Assembly: GCA_036478595.1 (NCBI GenBank)
Contig: JAZGEF010000059.1
Span: forward strand, 1 to 64,000
Length of the DNA: 64,000 nucleotides
Reading direction: 5' to 3'
Source of the DNA: Granulosicoccus sp036478595
Lineage (GTDB): Bacteria; Pseudomonadota; Gammaproteobacteria; Granulosicoccales; Granulosicoccaceae
Shown: in pieces, positions 16,699 through 25,922 of the stretch
Position numbering within the stretch: position 1 is the first letter of the stretch
Layout of the letters: each line of letters opens with the position of its first letter
Notes under the pieces: model-generated
The model's input: the letters and a program-made list of their open reading frames with translations, nothing else
Databases searched by the model: none
What the model was told of the DNA's origin: nothing
Translations under genes and position numbers: made by a program

Positions 16699-19644
16699 GT
16701 GTGCACGATCTGCCGATTTATGGCTATGGACGGTAGCAAGCGACAACTAACGATGCCAAAACATAATTTGCGTGATACCGAATTACGCGGCCGATTAACC
16801 GTGTTATTCGATGGCAGTGATGAGGAACGAGTGCGAATCGAGACACTCGCGGAGCGTATTAGTACGCCTGTGCTATTTCGATTTGCACCCCTTGGCGAGA
16901 TATTCGTACAAGATGTAGGTCTTAACGATACAGACATTGTTATTGTTTCGCTCAACGATGGAACCCGGTTGCAAGAGCGACTGGATACCATCGAGATACT
17001 CAAACTACAGACGCCGATTGTAGTCATGTGTGCACAAAATCATCATCTTCGAGCGCTAGAGGGGATTCGCCGAGGTGCTAGTGATTGGTTAGTGGATGGT
17101 ATAGCTGATGAAGATGCATTTGGAGATCTGCTAGACCGAGTGCTGAGTATGTTTGCGCAACGAATGCAAATCCAGAACAACATAAGATTATATCAGTCGG
17201 TAGCTGATGATCAGTTCGATTTAATTTGCCGATTTCGTCCGGATGGTGCGCTAACTTTTGTAAACAGAGCCTACGCAGAATTTTTCAATTGCCAGGTGGA
17301 AGAACTCCAGGGGAAATCATTCCTGCTCAATGTGTTAAAAACTGAACACCAACGGGTACTCGGCCAATTAGCAGCACTGACGCCTAATGCACCATCCTCA
17401 TCATTCGATCATCCTGAAAACGTAGATGGTCATGTTAGGTGGTATCAGTGGACAGACTCCGCGGTATTCGACGCGGACGGGAAGGTTATTGAGTACCAAT
17501 CGATAGCGACCGATATCACGGTAAGACGCAATGCCGAACAGGCAGCAACGGACAACGAAGCGCGATACCGAGCGCTTTATGAAAACGCACCGGTCATGAT
17601 GCATGTTATTGACAACGACGGATTGCTCCAGAGCGTGAATCGGTGTTGGTTAGACTTGCTCGATTACACAGAGCCCGACGTGCTTGGCAAACGTTCTACT
17701 AGCTTCTTGAGCGAAGAGTCTCAACAAGTGGCCGCTGTAAAAATTAAACGAATATCCCAGGGCGAGGAGGTGCGCAATGCCGCTCTGCAGTTTCGGCACA
17801 GGGAGGGCAAACTGCTTGACGTGCTGGTAACAGCAACGGCCATACGTGACGCAGTCGGGGAAATATATGGGATTGTAATGATAGGCGTTGAGGTTACTGA
17901 ACGCATACAAGCGCGACGTGAACTAGAGAAAGAAAAAGAGCGACTACGAATAACGCTTGCGTCGATAGGCGACGCCGTCATTACAACCGATCACAATGAC
18001 ATGGTCGACTACCTTAATCCGGCTGCTGAATCGTTAACGGGCTGGTCTGGCGCCAAGGCTTATGGCCACAGATTGGGTGAAGTGTTTGATCCTCAAGATG
18101 CCTACTCACACCTGCCTAAGCCGGCTGATCTTTTGGACTATACATTAACTGCTGATCCTATCTCGGCTCGGCTTTTCCATCGTCATCGGCAAGAGGAAGC
18201 CATAGTCGAATTCACTATTGCTCCAATAAAATCTGCTGATGGAGGCTCTCTAGGTCGTGTCCTGGTGTTTCGAGATACTACTGAGGCAAAGGCTTTGGCA
18301 GATCGCTTGAGCTATCAAGCTAGCCATGATCCGCTGACTGGATTGCTTAATCGAAGAGCATTTGAAGAACAACTACAGCAGGGCCTTGAAACTAACGCAG
18401 AGGGCACTGCTCACGTTTTGTGCTTCCTTGATCTTGATCGTTTCAAGCTAGTCAACGATTCCTGTGGCCATGAGGCTGGAGATCGTGTGCTCTGCAATAT
18501 CACTGAGCTTATGCAATCTCGGTTACGTCAGCATGACACGCTCTCGAGGCTGGGTGGGGATGAGTTCGCGGTGTTGTTTCATCGCTGCGCCGAAGAAACG
18601 GCTCGTGAACTTGCAGATGCTATTCGAGCCGACGTGGCGGCCTACCGGTTTTCCTCCCAAGAACACGTGTTTTCTTTTGGTGTGAGTATTGGCATGGTTG
18701 TTCTGCGCAATGATTTCACTGTGTCCAGCGCTCTGCGTGCTGCCGACAGTGCCTGTTACACGGCGAAAGCTGCTGGTAGAAACAGAGTGCATTTCAGCAG
18801 AGATGAAGATGTCACATCCAGTCGCGAGGGCGACGATTCTATTTGGGCACAACGGGTTACTGATGCACTCGATGAAGGACGTTTCGTTTTGCTGGCCCAG
18901 CCAATAGAACGAGGGGTGTCAGGGGCTGATAGCGGTGCTTGCTTTGAGGTATTGGTACGCATGCTTGATGAAGATGACAGCTTGATACCACCCAATTTAT
19001 TTATACCTGCGGCCGAGCGTTTCGGCCTGATGAGTCGGCTCGATCGTTGGGTTATAGAACATGTATTTGACTGGCTCGTGGCACACCATGCGGATCTAGA
19101 TAACCTTGATCACTGTGCTATCAATTTGTCAGGCCGATCACTTGACGAGCCCGGGTTTTTGGCATTTGTGGAGGCAGCGCTGGATTCGACCGGTGTACCT
19201 CCTAACAAAGTTTGTTTCGAAGTCACAGAGACAGCTGCAATTTCTAGTTTGGATGCAGCGTTACAATTTATGCTCATCCTAAAAAAGCGTGGCTGTCTTT
19301 TTTCTCTGGACGATTTTGGTAGCGGTTTGTCTTCATTTGCGTACCTACGATCTTTACCGGTCGACTACCTCAAGATTGATGGCGTATTTGTCAGAGACAT
19401 CCTGGATGATGAAACTGATCTTGCAATGGTTCGCGCGATCAATGAGATTGGGCACGTTCTGGGCAAACAAACTGTTGCAGAATATGTCGAAAACGACTCG
19501 ATTCGTGCAGTGCTAGTTGAGCTCGGCGTCGACTGGGTGCAAGGCTACGGCGTAGGTAAACCCATACCTCTTGAGGTGCATTGGGAAGAAGCTGTAAGCC
19601 CTGGTAGCTCGGATGGCCAATTGAAACCACCAAAGGCGGCATAA
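16699..19644 (+). CDS. REC-like/PAS/GGDEF/EAL cyclic-di-GMP signalling protein
   Basis: The 981-aa multidomain protein probably makes and/or degrades cyclic di-GMP. The order is a receiver-like domain (about 20-155, without an obvious phosphorylation set), three PAS domains (about 165-280, 290-405, 415-530), GGDEF (about 545-700) and EAL (about 720-960). The cyclase motif is intact (RLGGDEF, near residue 617). The phosphodiesterase motif reads EVL instead of EAL (near 748) but keeps the Glu. Asn (INLSGRSL), the Glu of CFEVTET, LDDFGSG, LKIDG and VQGYG are also present, so EAL activity is plausible. The architecture resembles FimX. The start is uncertain: GTG 16699, or ATG 16720 or 16753. Confidence 0.88.
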   Translation: MCTICRFMAMDGSKRQLTMPKHNLRDTELRGRLTVLFDGSDEERVRIETLAERISTPVLFRFAPLGEIFVQDVGLNDTDIVIVSLNDGTRLQERLDTIEILKLQTPIVVMCAQNHHLRALEGIRRGASDWLVDGIADEDAFGDLLDRVLSMFAQRMQIQNNIRLYQSVADDQFDLICRFRPDGALTFVNRAYAEFFNCQVEELQGKSFLLNVLKTEHQRVLGQLAALTPNAPSSSFDHPENVDGHVRWYQWTDSAVFDADGKVIEYQSIATDITVRRNAEQAATDNEARYRALYENAPVMMHVIDNDGLLQSVNRCWLDLLDYTEPDVLGKRSTSFLSEESQQVAAVKIKRISQGEEVRNAALQFRHREGKLLDVLVTATAIRDAVGEIYGIVMIGVEVTERIQARRELEKEKERLRITLASIGDAVITTDHNDMVDYLNPAAESLTGWSGAKAYGHRLGEVFDPQDAYSHLPKPADLLDYTLTADPISARLFHRHRQEEAIVEFTIAPIKSADGGSLGRVLVFRDTTEAKALADRLSYQASHDPLTGLLNRRAFEEQLQQGLETNAEGTAHVLCFLDLDRFKLVNDSCGHEAGDRVLCNITELMQSRLRQHDTLSRLGGDEFAVLFHRCAEETARELADAIRADVAAYRFSSQEHVFSFGVSIGMVVLRNDFTVSSALRAADSACYTAKAAGRNRVHFSRDEDVTSSREGDDSIWAQRVTDALDEGRFVLLAQPIERGVSGADSGACFEVLVRMLDEDDSLIPPNLFIPAAERFGLMSRLDRWVIEHVFDWLVAHHADLDNLDHCAINLSGRSLDEPGFLAFVEAALDSTGVPPNKVCFEVTETAAISSLDAALQFMLILKKRGCLFSLDDFGSGLSSFAYLRSLPVDYLKIDGVFVRDILDDETDLAMVRAINEIGHVLGKQTVAEYVENDSIRAVLVELGVDWVQGYGVGKPIPLEVHWEEAVSPGSSDGQLKPPKAA

Positions 19645-19662
19645 CGTTAAACGTTGTTGTGT

Positions 19663-19878
19663 CTAACTGTAGGATGCCACTAAGTCTCCAATACGGTTTT
19701 CATCGGGAGTAACACCAAATCCAATGCCCGTTGGAACGTTGAAAGATCCATGATCAACTTCGATACCGTTTTCTGGGTCGTAGTGTTCGTCGATATAGTT
19801 ACCAGAGATCCAAACGCCTTCCAGCATTTCAGGCTTGACTGTCGCGCCCGCGTGAAATATTGCAGCCGTGGTTACCAT
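19663..19878 (-). pseudogene. C-terminal remnant of an enolase-superfamily (mandelate racemase-like) enzyme
   Basis: About 71 codons end in HYDPENGIEVDHGSF, VPTGIGFGV and TPDENRIGDLVASY, which match the extreme C-terminus of mandelate racemase/muconate lactonising-type proteins. The N-terminal capping domain and nearly all of the barrel, including catalytic residues, are missing. Its apparent ATG shares a base with the stop of the RraA gene (TGATG), so it may still be translated as a short peptide. It is likely what remains of a sugar-acid or hydroxy-acid catabolic partner of the RraA-like aldolase. Confidence 0.5.
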
Positions 19879-20369
19879 CAAACGGAATGAGGTGGCAAGG
19901 CGGCGGCCGTGACAATCACTCCATCAGTATCAGTGTAAACATAATCACCTGGATTAAAATTTGCTCCACCGAAAGAGATTGAAATGTCGCGTGTACCTTG
20001 AGTCACGGGAATGAATTTTTTGGAACAAGTCCCCAAGGCATAAAGTGCTACTGGAATATCTTTGATCTGTTGTGTATCTCTAACATATCCATTTACGATG
20101 ATCCCTGCGTAACCATTTTTAAGAGCGAACTTCATTAGATTTTCGCCTACGATCGCGTAGTAGGCCTGATCAGAATCCACGACAACCACTTTGCCTGTGC
20201 CATCCTCATCTCGTAATAGTGTGATGAGATCGCTATTGTTGCGGTCCAGCCGAATGGTGACTACTTCGCCTTGGCACATGGCCGCGCCACCGTAGTTGGA
20301 GTACCCCGGGCCCAGTACCGACACTTTGTCGGGGTGGTTATCACAAAAATCTGCAGTGTATTCGGCCAT
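19878..20369 (-). CDS. RraA-like aldolase/regulator family protein
   Basis: The 163-aa protein has the RraA/HMG-aldolase fold: TADFCDNHPDKVSVLGPGY near the start, the GGAAMCQGEVVTIRL strand, VVVVDS, and NGYVRDTQ with the Arg-Asp that aldolases need (Escherichia RraA lacks the Asp). It could be a 4-hydroxy-4-methyl-2-oxoglutarate-type aldolase or an oxaloacetate decarboxylase. The start at 20369 (MAEYTADFC) is preferred because a longer version would overlap the divergent mutase gene and has no homologous N-terminus. Confidence 0.75.
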   Translation of the reverse strand: MAEYTADFCDNHPDKVSVLGPGYSNYGGAAMCQGEVVTIRLDRNNSDLITLLRDEDGTGKVVVVDSDQAYYAIVGENLMKFALKNGYAGIIVNGYVRDTQQIKDIPVALYALGTCSKKFIPVTQGTRDISISFGGANFNPGDYVYTDTDGVIVTAAALPPHSV

Positions 20370-20496
20370 TCTTCGTTCTCTAAGTAAGGTGTTAAACCTG
20401 ATCAATAGCTGTTTAATGCCAAATTCTACCACCTCAGCTTCGCTGGGCAGGGTGTCTTTTGATACTATGATCGGCTGGATATAAGGCACATAAAGA

Positions 20497-20910
20497 ATGA
20501 AAGTCGTTACGGGTGTAATTGGCAATGATATCCACGTTGTTGCTAACCGATTAATGGATCTATCGCTTAATGCGAGAGGCTACGAGGTGTTCAATTTAGG
20601 CGTGAATACCTACTTAGAAGAGTTCTTCGATGCCGTGGTGGAGACAGGGGCTGAGATTCTGCTGATATCCTCGCTTAACGGTGAGGCCGAGGGCTGGGGA
20701 CGAGAAGTCAATTTACTCAAAGCCAAGTACAACAATCTCGACAATCTAATCATGATGATTGGTGGCAACCTTACGGTGGGTAGTGGCAACGCAGAAGATA
20801 TCGTGCCGCGTTATATCAACTATGGCTTCGACCTGGTGTGTCATCAGGTGGATTTGAACACGGGTTTAGACATGCTCGAAACTTACATCCAGGAACTCAA
20901 GCGAACATGA
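20497..20910 (+). CDS. glmS: Methylaspartate (glutamate) mutase, B12-binding S subunit
   Basis: The 137-aa small subunit binds adenosylcobalamin for the carbon-skeleton rearrangement of glutamate to 3-methylaspartate. The cobalamin motif DxHxxG appears as NDIHVVANRLM: Asp and the lower-ligand His are present but the Gly is Ala. The ISSLNGEAEG and IGGNLTVGSG loops are conserved. It overlaps glmE by ATGA, as expected for two subunits made in step. The altered Gly deserves attention because it lies beside the cobalt-ligating His. Confidence 0.85.
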   Translation: MKVVTGVIGNDIHVVANRLMDLSLNARGYEVFNLGVNTYLEEFFDAVVETGAEILLISSLNGEAEGWGREVNLLKAKYNNLDNLIMMIGGNLTVGSGNAEDIVPRYINYGFDLVCHQVDLNTGLDMLETYIQELKRT

Positions 20911-22271
20911 GCCAATTACAGGAAGAACGAGAGATCATCCTTGGTAACGAAAATGTAGATTCGTTTGATTTTGACGAAGTACGCGAATTTGTAAAGGGTG
21001 CTGACGAGAAGTTATTTATCTCTCATCACTTTGCTAAAAAGGAAAAAATGCTGGTACAGCCTCGCGGTGGTTTCCCAAGCTACGAAAAGCAGTTTGCCTT
21101 GTACGAATTTTTTGTTGATGCCAATGTTGATGTGCTGCCACTAACAATTGACTCCAACACGCGGCTTAACGACTACGTAACAGCCAAAAAAATGTTGCGC
21201 TTAAGCGAAGCGAATGAAGTCGACATGCTAAACGGTTACCCATTAATTAATCATGGATACCGTAGCACGCGCAAAATGATGACGCACTTTAATCACCCGG
21301 TAAGCCTGCGTCACGGCACTCCGGACGCGCGATTATTAATCGAAATCGCCATTGCTTCAGGCATCTTTGAAATCGAAGGTGGACCAATCACCTATTTGCT
21401 TCCATACTCTAAAAACTTCCCACTAGATAAAGCATTCCTGTATTGGAAGTACGTAGAGCGAGTCTGTGCTGACTACTCAACACTCAACAAACCGATCAAT
21501 CGAGAATCCTTCGGGCCGCTAACCGCAACCCTGGTACCGCCATCAATTACGATCGTTATCCAATTACTGGAGATGCTGCTGTCATTGGAGGAGGGCGTTA
21601 AGTCTTTTTCAGTCTCGTTTGCCCAGCAAGGGTCGATGATCCAGGACATCGTTACAGGCACAGTCACGCGTAAGCTTGCTGATCACTATGCCGCTCAAAT
21701 CGATTGTGAAGATGCGGTGATCAATCTCGTCTATCACCAGTGGATGGGCGCATTTCCAATGAATAGAGACTCCGCTGATCAACTCATCAATATGTCTACT
21801 GTTATCGCATCAATGTGTGGCGCTGATAAGATCATCACCAAAACACGCGAAGAAGCCGTTGGTATCCCTACTAAAGAAGCCAATGCACAAACTGTGGCAA
21901 ACACGCAGTACACACTAAACATTCTTAGTGGCTTGCCTGCCGTGGTGGACGAGCAGGAGGAAGAGATACTGACAGCTGAGGTGCATGCAATTATGGAAGC
22001 GGTATTTAATGACCCAGCAGACACGCTTTGGCGAAAAGTGTTTAACTCGATTAAGAGTGGCATCATTGATGTCCCGTTCTCCCCGCATATTATTAATCAC
22101 AACAAGATGATCACCATTCGTGACCCTCAAAAGAACATCCGAATTATTGAGCGAGGGAATGTACCCATACCTAATCGTTGTTATGAATACGAAAAATCGT
22201 GCTGCAATCTGAACAAAGACACCACTAGTATCGTAAATGACATTATTCGCGATATTGGAATAATGCAGTGA
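20907..22271 (+). CDS. glmE: Methylaspartate (glutamate) mutase, E subunit
   Basis: The 454-aa TIM-barrel subunit binds the substrate and generates the radical. Conserved stretches include LVQPRGGFPSYEKQF, SLRHGTPDARLLIEIA with the substrate-binding Arg, EGGPITYLLPYSKNF, and HQWMGAFPMN. The start at 20907 is the ATG that overlaps the glmS stop; an earlier in-frame start lies inside glmS. With glmS and glmL it forms a complete mutase unit. No methylaspartate ammonia-lyase lies nearby, so the product is not obviously fed to the fermentative mesaconate route. Confidence 0.88.
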   Translation: MSQLQEEREIILGNENVDSFDFDEVREFVKGADEKLFISHHFAKKEKMLVQPRGGFPSYEKQFALYEFFVDANVDVLPLTIDSNTRLNDYVTAKKMLRLSEANEVDMLNGYPLINHGYRSTRKMMTHFNHPVSLRHGTPDARLLIEIAIASGIFEIEGGPITYLLPYSKNFPLDKAFLYWKYVERVCADYSTLNKPINRESFGPLTATLVPPSITIVIQLLEMLLSLEEGVKSFSVSFAQQGSMIQDIVTGTVTRKLADHYAAQIDCEDAVINLVYHQWMGAFPMNRDSADQLINMSTVIASMCGADKIITKTREEAVGIPTKEANAQTVANTQYTLNILSGLPAVVDEQEEEILTAEVHAIMEAVFNDPADTLWRKVFNSIKSGIIDVPFSPHIINHNKMITIRDPQKNIRIIERGNVPIPNRCYEYEKSCCNLNKDTTSIVNDIIRDIGIMQ

Positions 22272-23470
22272 GTACTTCTACTGAAAAACTGTTAATCGAT
22301 ATTGGCAGCACATATTTTAAAATCAGCACTAACGAATCCATCGAACAACATTTTCGGGATTTCAATAAACAGATTCTTGATGACTTAATGCACAAGTGTA
22401 GCGACACAGTACAACGTTTTAAGTCACAAGACATCCACATTTGCTCCTCTGCCAACGGTGGTTTAAGCACATTGATAATAGGGCTGACGCACTCGTACTC
22501 ACTAAAATACGCAAGTAACATCGCATACAACGCAGGTATCAATGTTATTGAGTCCATCGTATTTCAAGATATAGAAGATTATTCAATACCTAGTGATCTT
22601 ATAGATGTTGTGATAATCGTGGGTGGTATCGATTCGAATGGTGGTTTGTTTGACAAACGACTCGACAAGTATCTAGCCAAGCTGAACTACTCCAATATTG
22701 TATATGTTGGTAACGGGCGGGATGCAACGGCCATCGCGTCGCGAGTGGAGCGATTACTGGTGCTACCTAATATTATTGACGATCGTTTGCATATTGTTGA
22801 AAAGCACTTAAAAGAACATCTTACTAACCTGTACCAGCAAGATATTGAAGGCAAGGAAGACATCAAGGATCTATACAAGATTACTGGTAATCAAATTTAT
22901 TCCACGCCTTACGTTGTGAACAAATCATTGCCTGAGATTAACGCGAGCATCTCTGTAACTGATCCATTTATTTTATTAGATATCGGCGGAGCTACCACCG
23001 ACGTGCACTACTCCAAAGATCTAGTGCGTGATAATATCGTGACAGAGCAGGGCCACGACCGAATTGTATTTAAGAAGCTAGGTGTTTTTAAATCACGAGA
23101 ATCATTGATTTTCACAGCCGAACAAAACGAATTCGCCTATGAATTGCTGATGCATCTTAAAGTTACCGAGAATATCTACAAACAGAACAGTGAAAAAGCG
23201 ACAAAGGTCATTATGCAGCTTGCAATTTTTTTGGTGCTATGCGAGATGTCTCACTACCGGCCAGCCCATGTGACATTAAAACTTCTCGCAATGAATTCAA
23301 TTGTGTTCACTGGTGGTATTACAAAGGTACTTAATGTTGAGGACATTGAAGATGTGGTCGCATTCTTCTATCGAAAAATACTTAATTCGGATCACAATCC
23401 TGTGACTGTATTGGATGCCAACTACGACATCTGGACAATTGGGGCTAAGGAGTACGCATCATGTCAATAA
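22268..23470 (+). CDS. glmL: GlmL-type ASKHA ATPase, mutase-associated
   Basis: The 400-aa protein belongs to the GlmL/MutL family found with glutamate mutases, a putative reactivase or chaperone for the B12 enzyme. It has ASKHA nucleotide-binding segments LLIDIGSTYFKIS at the N-terminus and LLDIGGATTDVHYS in the middle. The start is GTG within the GTGA overlap with glmE. It is shorter than the roughly 460-aa clostridial relatives and ends at IWTIGAKEYASCQ. Confidence 0.8.
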   Translation: MSTSTEKLLIDIGSTYFKISTNESIEQHFRDFNKQILDDLMHKCSDTVQRFKSQDIHICSSANGGLSTLIIGLTHSYSLKYASNIAYNAGINVIESIVFQDIEDYSIPSDLIDVVIIVGGIDSNGGLFDKRLDKYLAKLNYSNIVYVGNGRDATAIASRVERLLVLPNIIDDRLHIVEKHLKEHLTNLYQQDIEGKEDIKDLYKITGNQIYSTPYVVNKSLPEINASISVTDPFILLDIGGATTDVHYSKDLVRDNIVTEQGHDRIVFKKLGVFKSRESLIFTAEQNEFAYELLMHLKVTENIYKQNSEKATKVIMQLAIFLVLCEMSHYRPAHVTLKLLAMNSIVFTGGITKVLNVEDIEDVVAFFYRKILNSDHNPVTVLDANYDIWTIGAKEYASCQ

Positions 23471-25032
23471 ACTGTATTCGTATCCTGCTGGAAAACGCAG
23501 CTCAATCGCACCCTGAAAAAATTGCGTTGATTCATAAAGAGCAACAGCACACATACTCCGATCTACTCTCGCGGGTAAACCAAGTTGCTCTGTATTTGCA
23601 GGAGTTAGACCTACCTAAAGGAGCAAGAGTAGGGCTCTATTCAAATAAGGACACTTCGCAAGTGATTGCTATATTGGCGATCCTGTCAACTGATTATATA
23701 TTGGTACCACTAACCCGGCTGTTAAAGCCTGAGCAAGTCCAATACATCATTGACGACTGCGCAATTCAATGCATCATCACTGACAAACTTAAACTTGAGA
23801 GCATTGAAGAAATAAAGTTCGATGGCCATATCGTATCGATAGAAAATGCTGGCAAAGACATTCCCTCATTTGAGGAAATTTATAAATACTACAACAAACC
23901 CTTTAGTTGCGATATAAACGGCCATGAAAATGCTGTAATTACCTACTCATTCGGATTAACAGGTACACCAAAGGGTATCGTTATATCACATCGCAATCTG
24001 ATCGATTCAGCACGTGTTGTCACTCAGTATCTCGATCTGAAAGAGGATGACGTGATCTCTGGCTTGCTAATATTTAATCTTGATTATGGGTTGAATCAAA
24101 TATTTTGTGCATTAATGAACAGAGCAACCTTAGCTTTGCATCGGTTTATTTTGCCAGAAGATTTTTACAATCATCTAATCAATGATAGCGTTACTGTGCT
24201 GCCACTCATGCCAGTTAATATTTCGCAAATGTTCGATGAAGACTTATACGTACATACTAACATTGAGCTGTTTGACAAGGTACGAACAATCACCTCCTCA
24301 GGTGGAAACGTAACAACGCAGATGATTAGCGATTCCGAGAAAACATTTAGAAATGCTAGTTTCTATTCTATGCACGGACTTACTGAAGCCTTCCGTTCCA
24401 CCTATCTAGACCCTGCTCAAATTAAAATTCGACCAGACTCCATCGGCAAAGCAATCCCTGATGTAGAGCTTTACGTGTTAACTGAAGATGGACAAGAATG
24501 TGCAACTCGCGAAATAGGTGAATTGATCCACCGTGGCAGCTATATCTATCGTGGATTCTGGAACGCCCCTGAGGATACCGCCGAACGGTTTAAGTCGGTA
24601 CAAATTTTAGAAAATGTGGTCGACTTAGAAGGGCAACTTGCTGACGAGATTGTCGTGTCAACTGGCGACTATGTATACAAGGATGAAGAAGGATATTTTT
24701 ACTTCGTGTCTCGTCGTGACGACATGATCAAAACTAGTGGCTTTAGAGTTTCGCCTTTTGAGGTTGAGTCGGTTGTGGCAAAGCACTTACCGCAAATTCA
24801 ACAATGCGCAGTTTTTGGAATGGATAACCCACAAATAGAAGAAGAAATCGTTATGGTCTATTCAGCGCCTAGCAAGATATCTGAAAAGGAAATTACCTTT
24901 GAGCTGAAAAAACACTTGGCCTCCTATATGGTGCCTAGCCGCATTGTGTATCGCAAGTCGCTTCCCTTGGTGCAAAGTGATGAGAATCAGATTAATAAGG
25001 ATGAATTAAAACACGAATTAGCGGGGGGTTAG
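23461..25032 (+). CDS. Adenylate-forming (ANL superfamily) acyl/aminoacyl ligase, atypical
   Basis: The 523-aa AMP-binding protein overlaps glmL by 10 nt. ANL motifs can be followed. The P-loop-like motif is TYSFGLTGTPKGIVISH, SMHGLTEAF is the A5 region, STGDYVYKDEEGY the A7, and RRDDMIKTSGFRVSPFEVE the hinge. The A10 region reads QSDENQINKDEL, with Gln510 where the catalytic lysine is expected. In the same operon as a glutamate mutase it may activate 3-methylaspartate, as VinN does in vicenistatin biosynthesis. That is inference, and loss of the A10 lysine may mean altered or lost adenylation. Confidence 0.78.
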   Translation: MSINCIRILLENAAQSHPEKIALIHKEQQHTYSDLLSRVNQVALYLQELDLPKGARVGLYSNKDTSQVIAILAILSTDYILVPLTRLLKPEQVQYIIDDCAIQCIITDKLKLESIEEIKFDGHIVSIENAGKDIPSFEEIYKYYNKPFSCDINGHENAVITYSFGLTGTPKGIVISHRNLIDSARVVTQYLDLKEDDVISGLLIFNLDYGLNQIFCALMNRATLALHRFILPEDFYNHLINDSVTVLPLMPVNISQMFDEDLYVHTNIELFDKVRTITSSGGNVTTQMISDSEKTFRNASFYSMHGLTEAFRSTYLDPAQIKIRPDSIGKAIPDVELYVLTEDGQECATREIGELIHRGSYIYRGFWNAPEDTAERFKSVQILENVVDLEGQLADEIVVSTGDYVYKDEEGYFYFVSRRDDMIKTSGFRVSPFEVESVVAKHLPQIQQCAVFGMDNPQIEEEIVMVYSAPSKISEKEITFELKKHLASYMVPSRIVYRKSLPLVQSDENQINKDELKHELAGG

Positions 25033-25038
25033 AGTCAT

Positions 25039-25164
25039 ATGGCAACTCTATTGCGTTCAACCATTCCCATCCTTTTCGTTCTACTCTGGAGTACGGGTTT
25101 CATTATGGCTCGCTTGGGTATGGAAACAGCAAAACCTGCCAGTTTTCTGTCAATAGATACCTAG
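25039..25164 (+). pseudogene. N-terminal fragment of an EamA/DMT-family transporter
   Basis: A 41-residue frame opens with TIPILFVLLWSTGFIMARLG, the typical first membrane helix of EamA exporters, and stops at FLSIDT where the family continues with many more helices. It starts 6 nt after the ligase stop, so it was probably the last gene of the mutase operon before deletion. An exporter here would fit secretion of a small product. Confidence 0.6.
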
Positions 25165-25285
25165 CACCATTTATGGTCGACTTGAGAATGCACAAACGGT
25201 CCCTTTCGGTGCATCAAGCTGTGATTTCAATGATCAACCTATAAATATGATTTATGCATGTCGAGAAGAAAAATCGGGCTCGGAT

Positions 25286-25309
25286 GCTTAGCGGTGAACA
25301 CCGTTAGCA
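25286..25309. other. Imperfect hairpin
   Basis: GCTTAGCGGTG and CACCGTTAGC form a hairpin with one bulge, at the 3' edge of the LysR remnant. It has no adjacent T run. Confidence 0.3.
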
Positions 25310-25552
25310 TGCAAAGTGTTCACCTAATGCTGCCGTAGATACCGGGGTCTGAAGTCCAACGGTACCGAAACGTACGCTAATGATAAAAAACTGTCTACGA
25401 ATTGCCGAAAATCGAGTGTCATGGCGTTTCTCTAATCCATTAATTCGCGCACCGACGCTGGCTGGCGAGAGGCTAACTTCCAGCCGAGCAGTTCCCAGTC
25501 CACCGGATCGGACCACACTTACAAACAGATCCATATCGCCTAATTTATCCAT
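25304..25552 (-). pseudogene. LysR-family regulator, N-terminal remnant
   Basis: The frame begins MDKLGDMDLFVSVVRSGG, continues LSPASVGARINGLEKR and then loses similarity after about 50 residues. This is the LysR winged-helix domain without its effector domain. The GLGTARLEVS stretch looks like GLTAAARELG with changes, consistent with decay. It lies between the truncated EamA gene and csrA, in a segment that appears to have suffered deletion. Confidence 0.6.
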
Positions 25553-25697
25553 TTGTTCAGTGTAGTTGAATAGTGAATTCATAATAATGACTATTATCAA
25601 AATCAAATGAATACAGTAAATTAATGAATCAAATTCCGCGGAGCTGGTGCCTGATCACTATCAACAGTGCGCATGCATTGGCAGGGAGTAAATACAG

Positions 25698-25898
25698 TTG
25701 TTAATATTGACCCGACGAATGGGCGAGAGCATTATCATTGGTGATGATGTAATGCTTACCGTTGTTGGTATAAGCGGAAGTCAGGTGAAATTCGGTATAG
25801 ATGCCCCAAAAAACATCACCGTTCATCGTCAAGAAATCTATAATAAAAACAAAGGGAGTCCGGATAAGGTAGAAAATATACAACCGACGGCTGAATAG
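25698..25898 (+). CDS. csrA: Carbon storage regulator CsrA
   Basis: The 66-aa RNA-binding dimer represses or stabilises mRNAs by binding GGA motifs around ribosome sites. The sequence MLILTRRMGESIIIGDDV and VHRQEIYNK contains the conserved RNA-contact residues, including the Arg near position 44. Translation starts at TTG 25698, supported by AGGGAG 9 nt upstream. A TTG start would keep CsrA levels low. The closest neighbours are unrelated. Confidence 0.93.
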   Translation: MLILTRRMGESIIIGDDVMLTVVGISGSQVKFGIDAPKNITVHRQEIYNKNKGSPDKVENIQPTAE

Positions 25899-25922
25899 CG
25901 CTGCCGGCAATTGCATTTACGT

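Noticed and set aside
19663..19878. Complete small protein rather than a remnant
   Set aside because: The sequence matches only the extreme C-terminus of a roughly 380-residue family and lacks its active site, although translation coupled to the RraA gene cannot be excluded.
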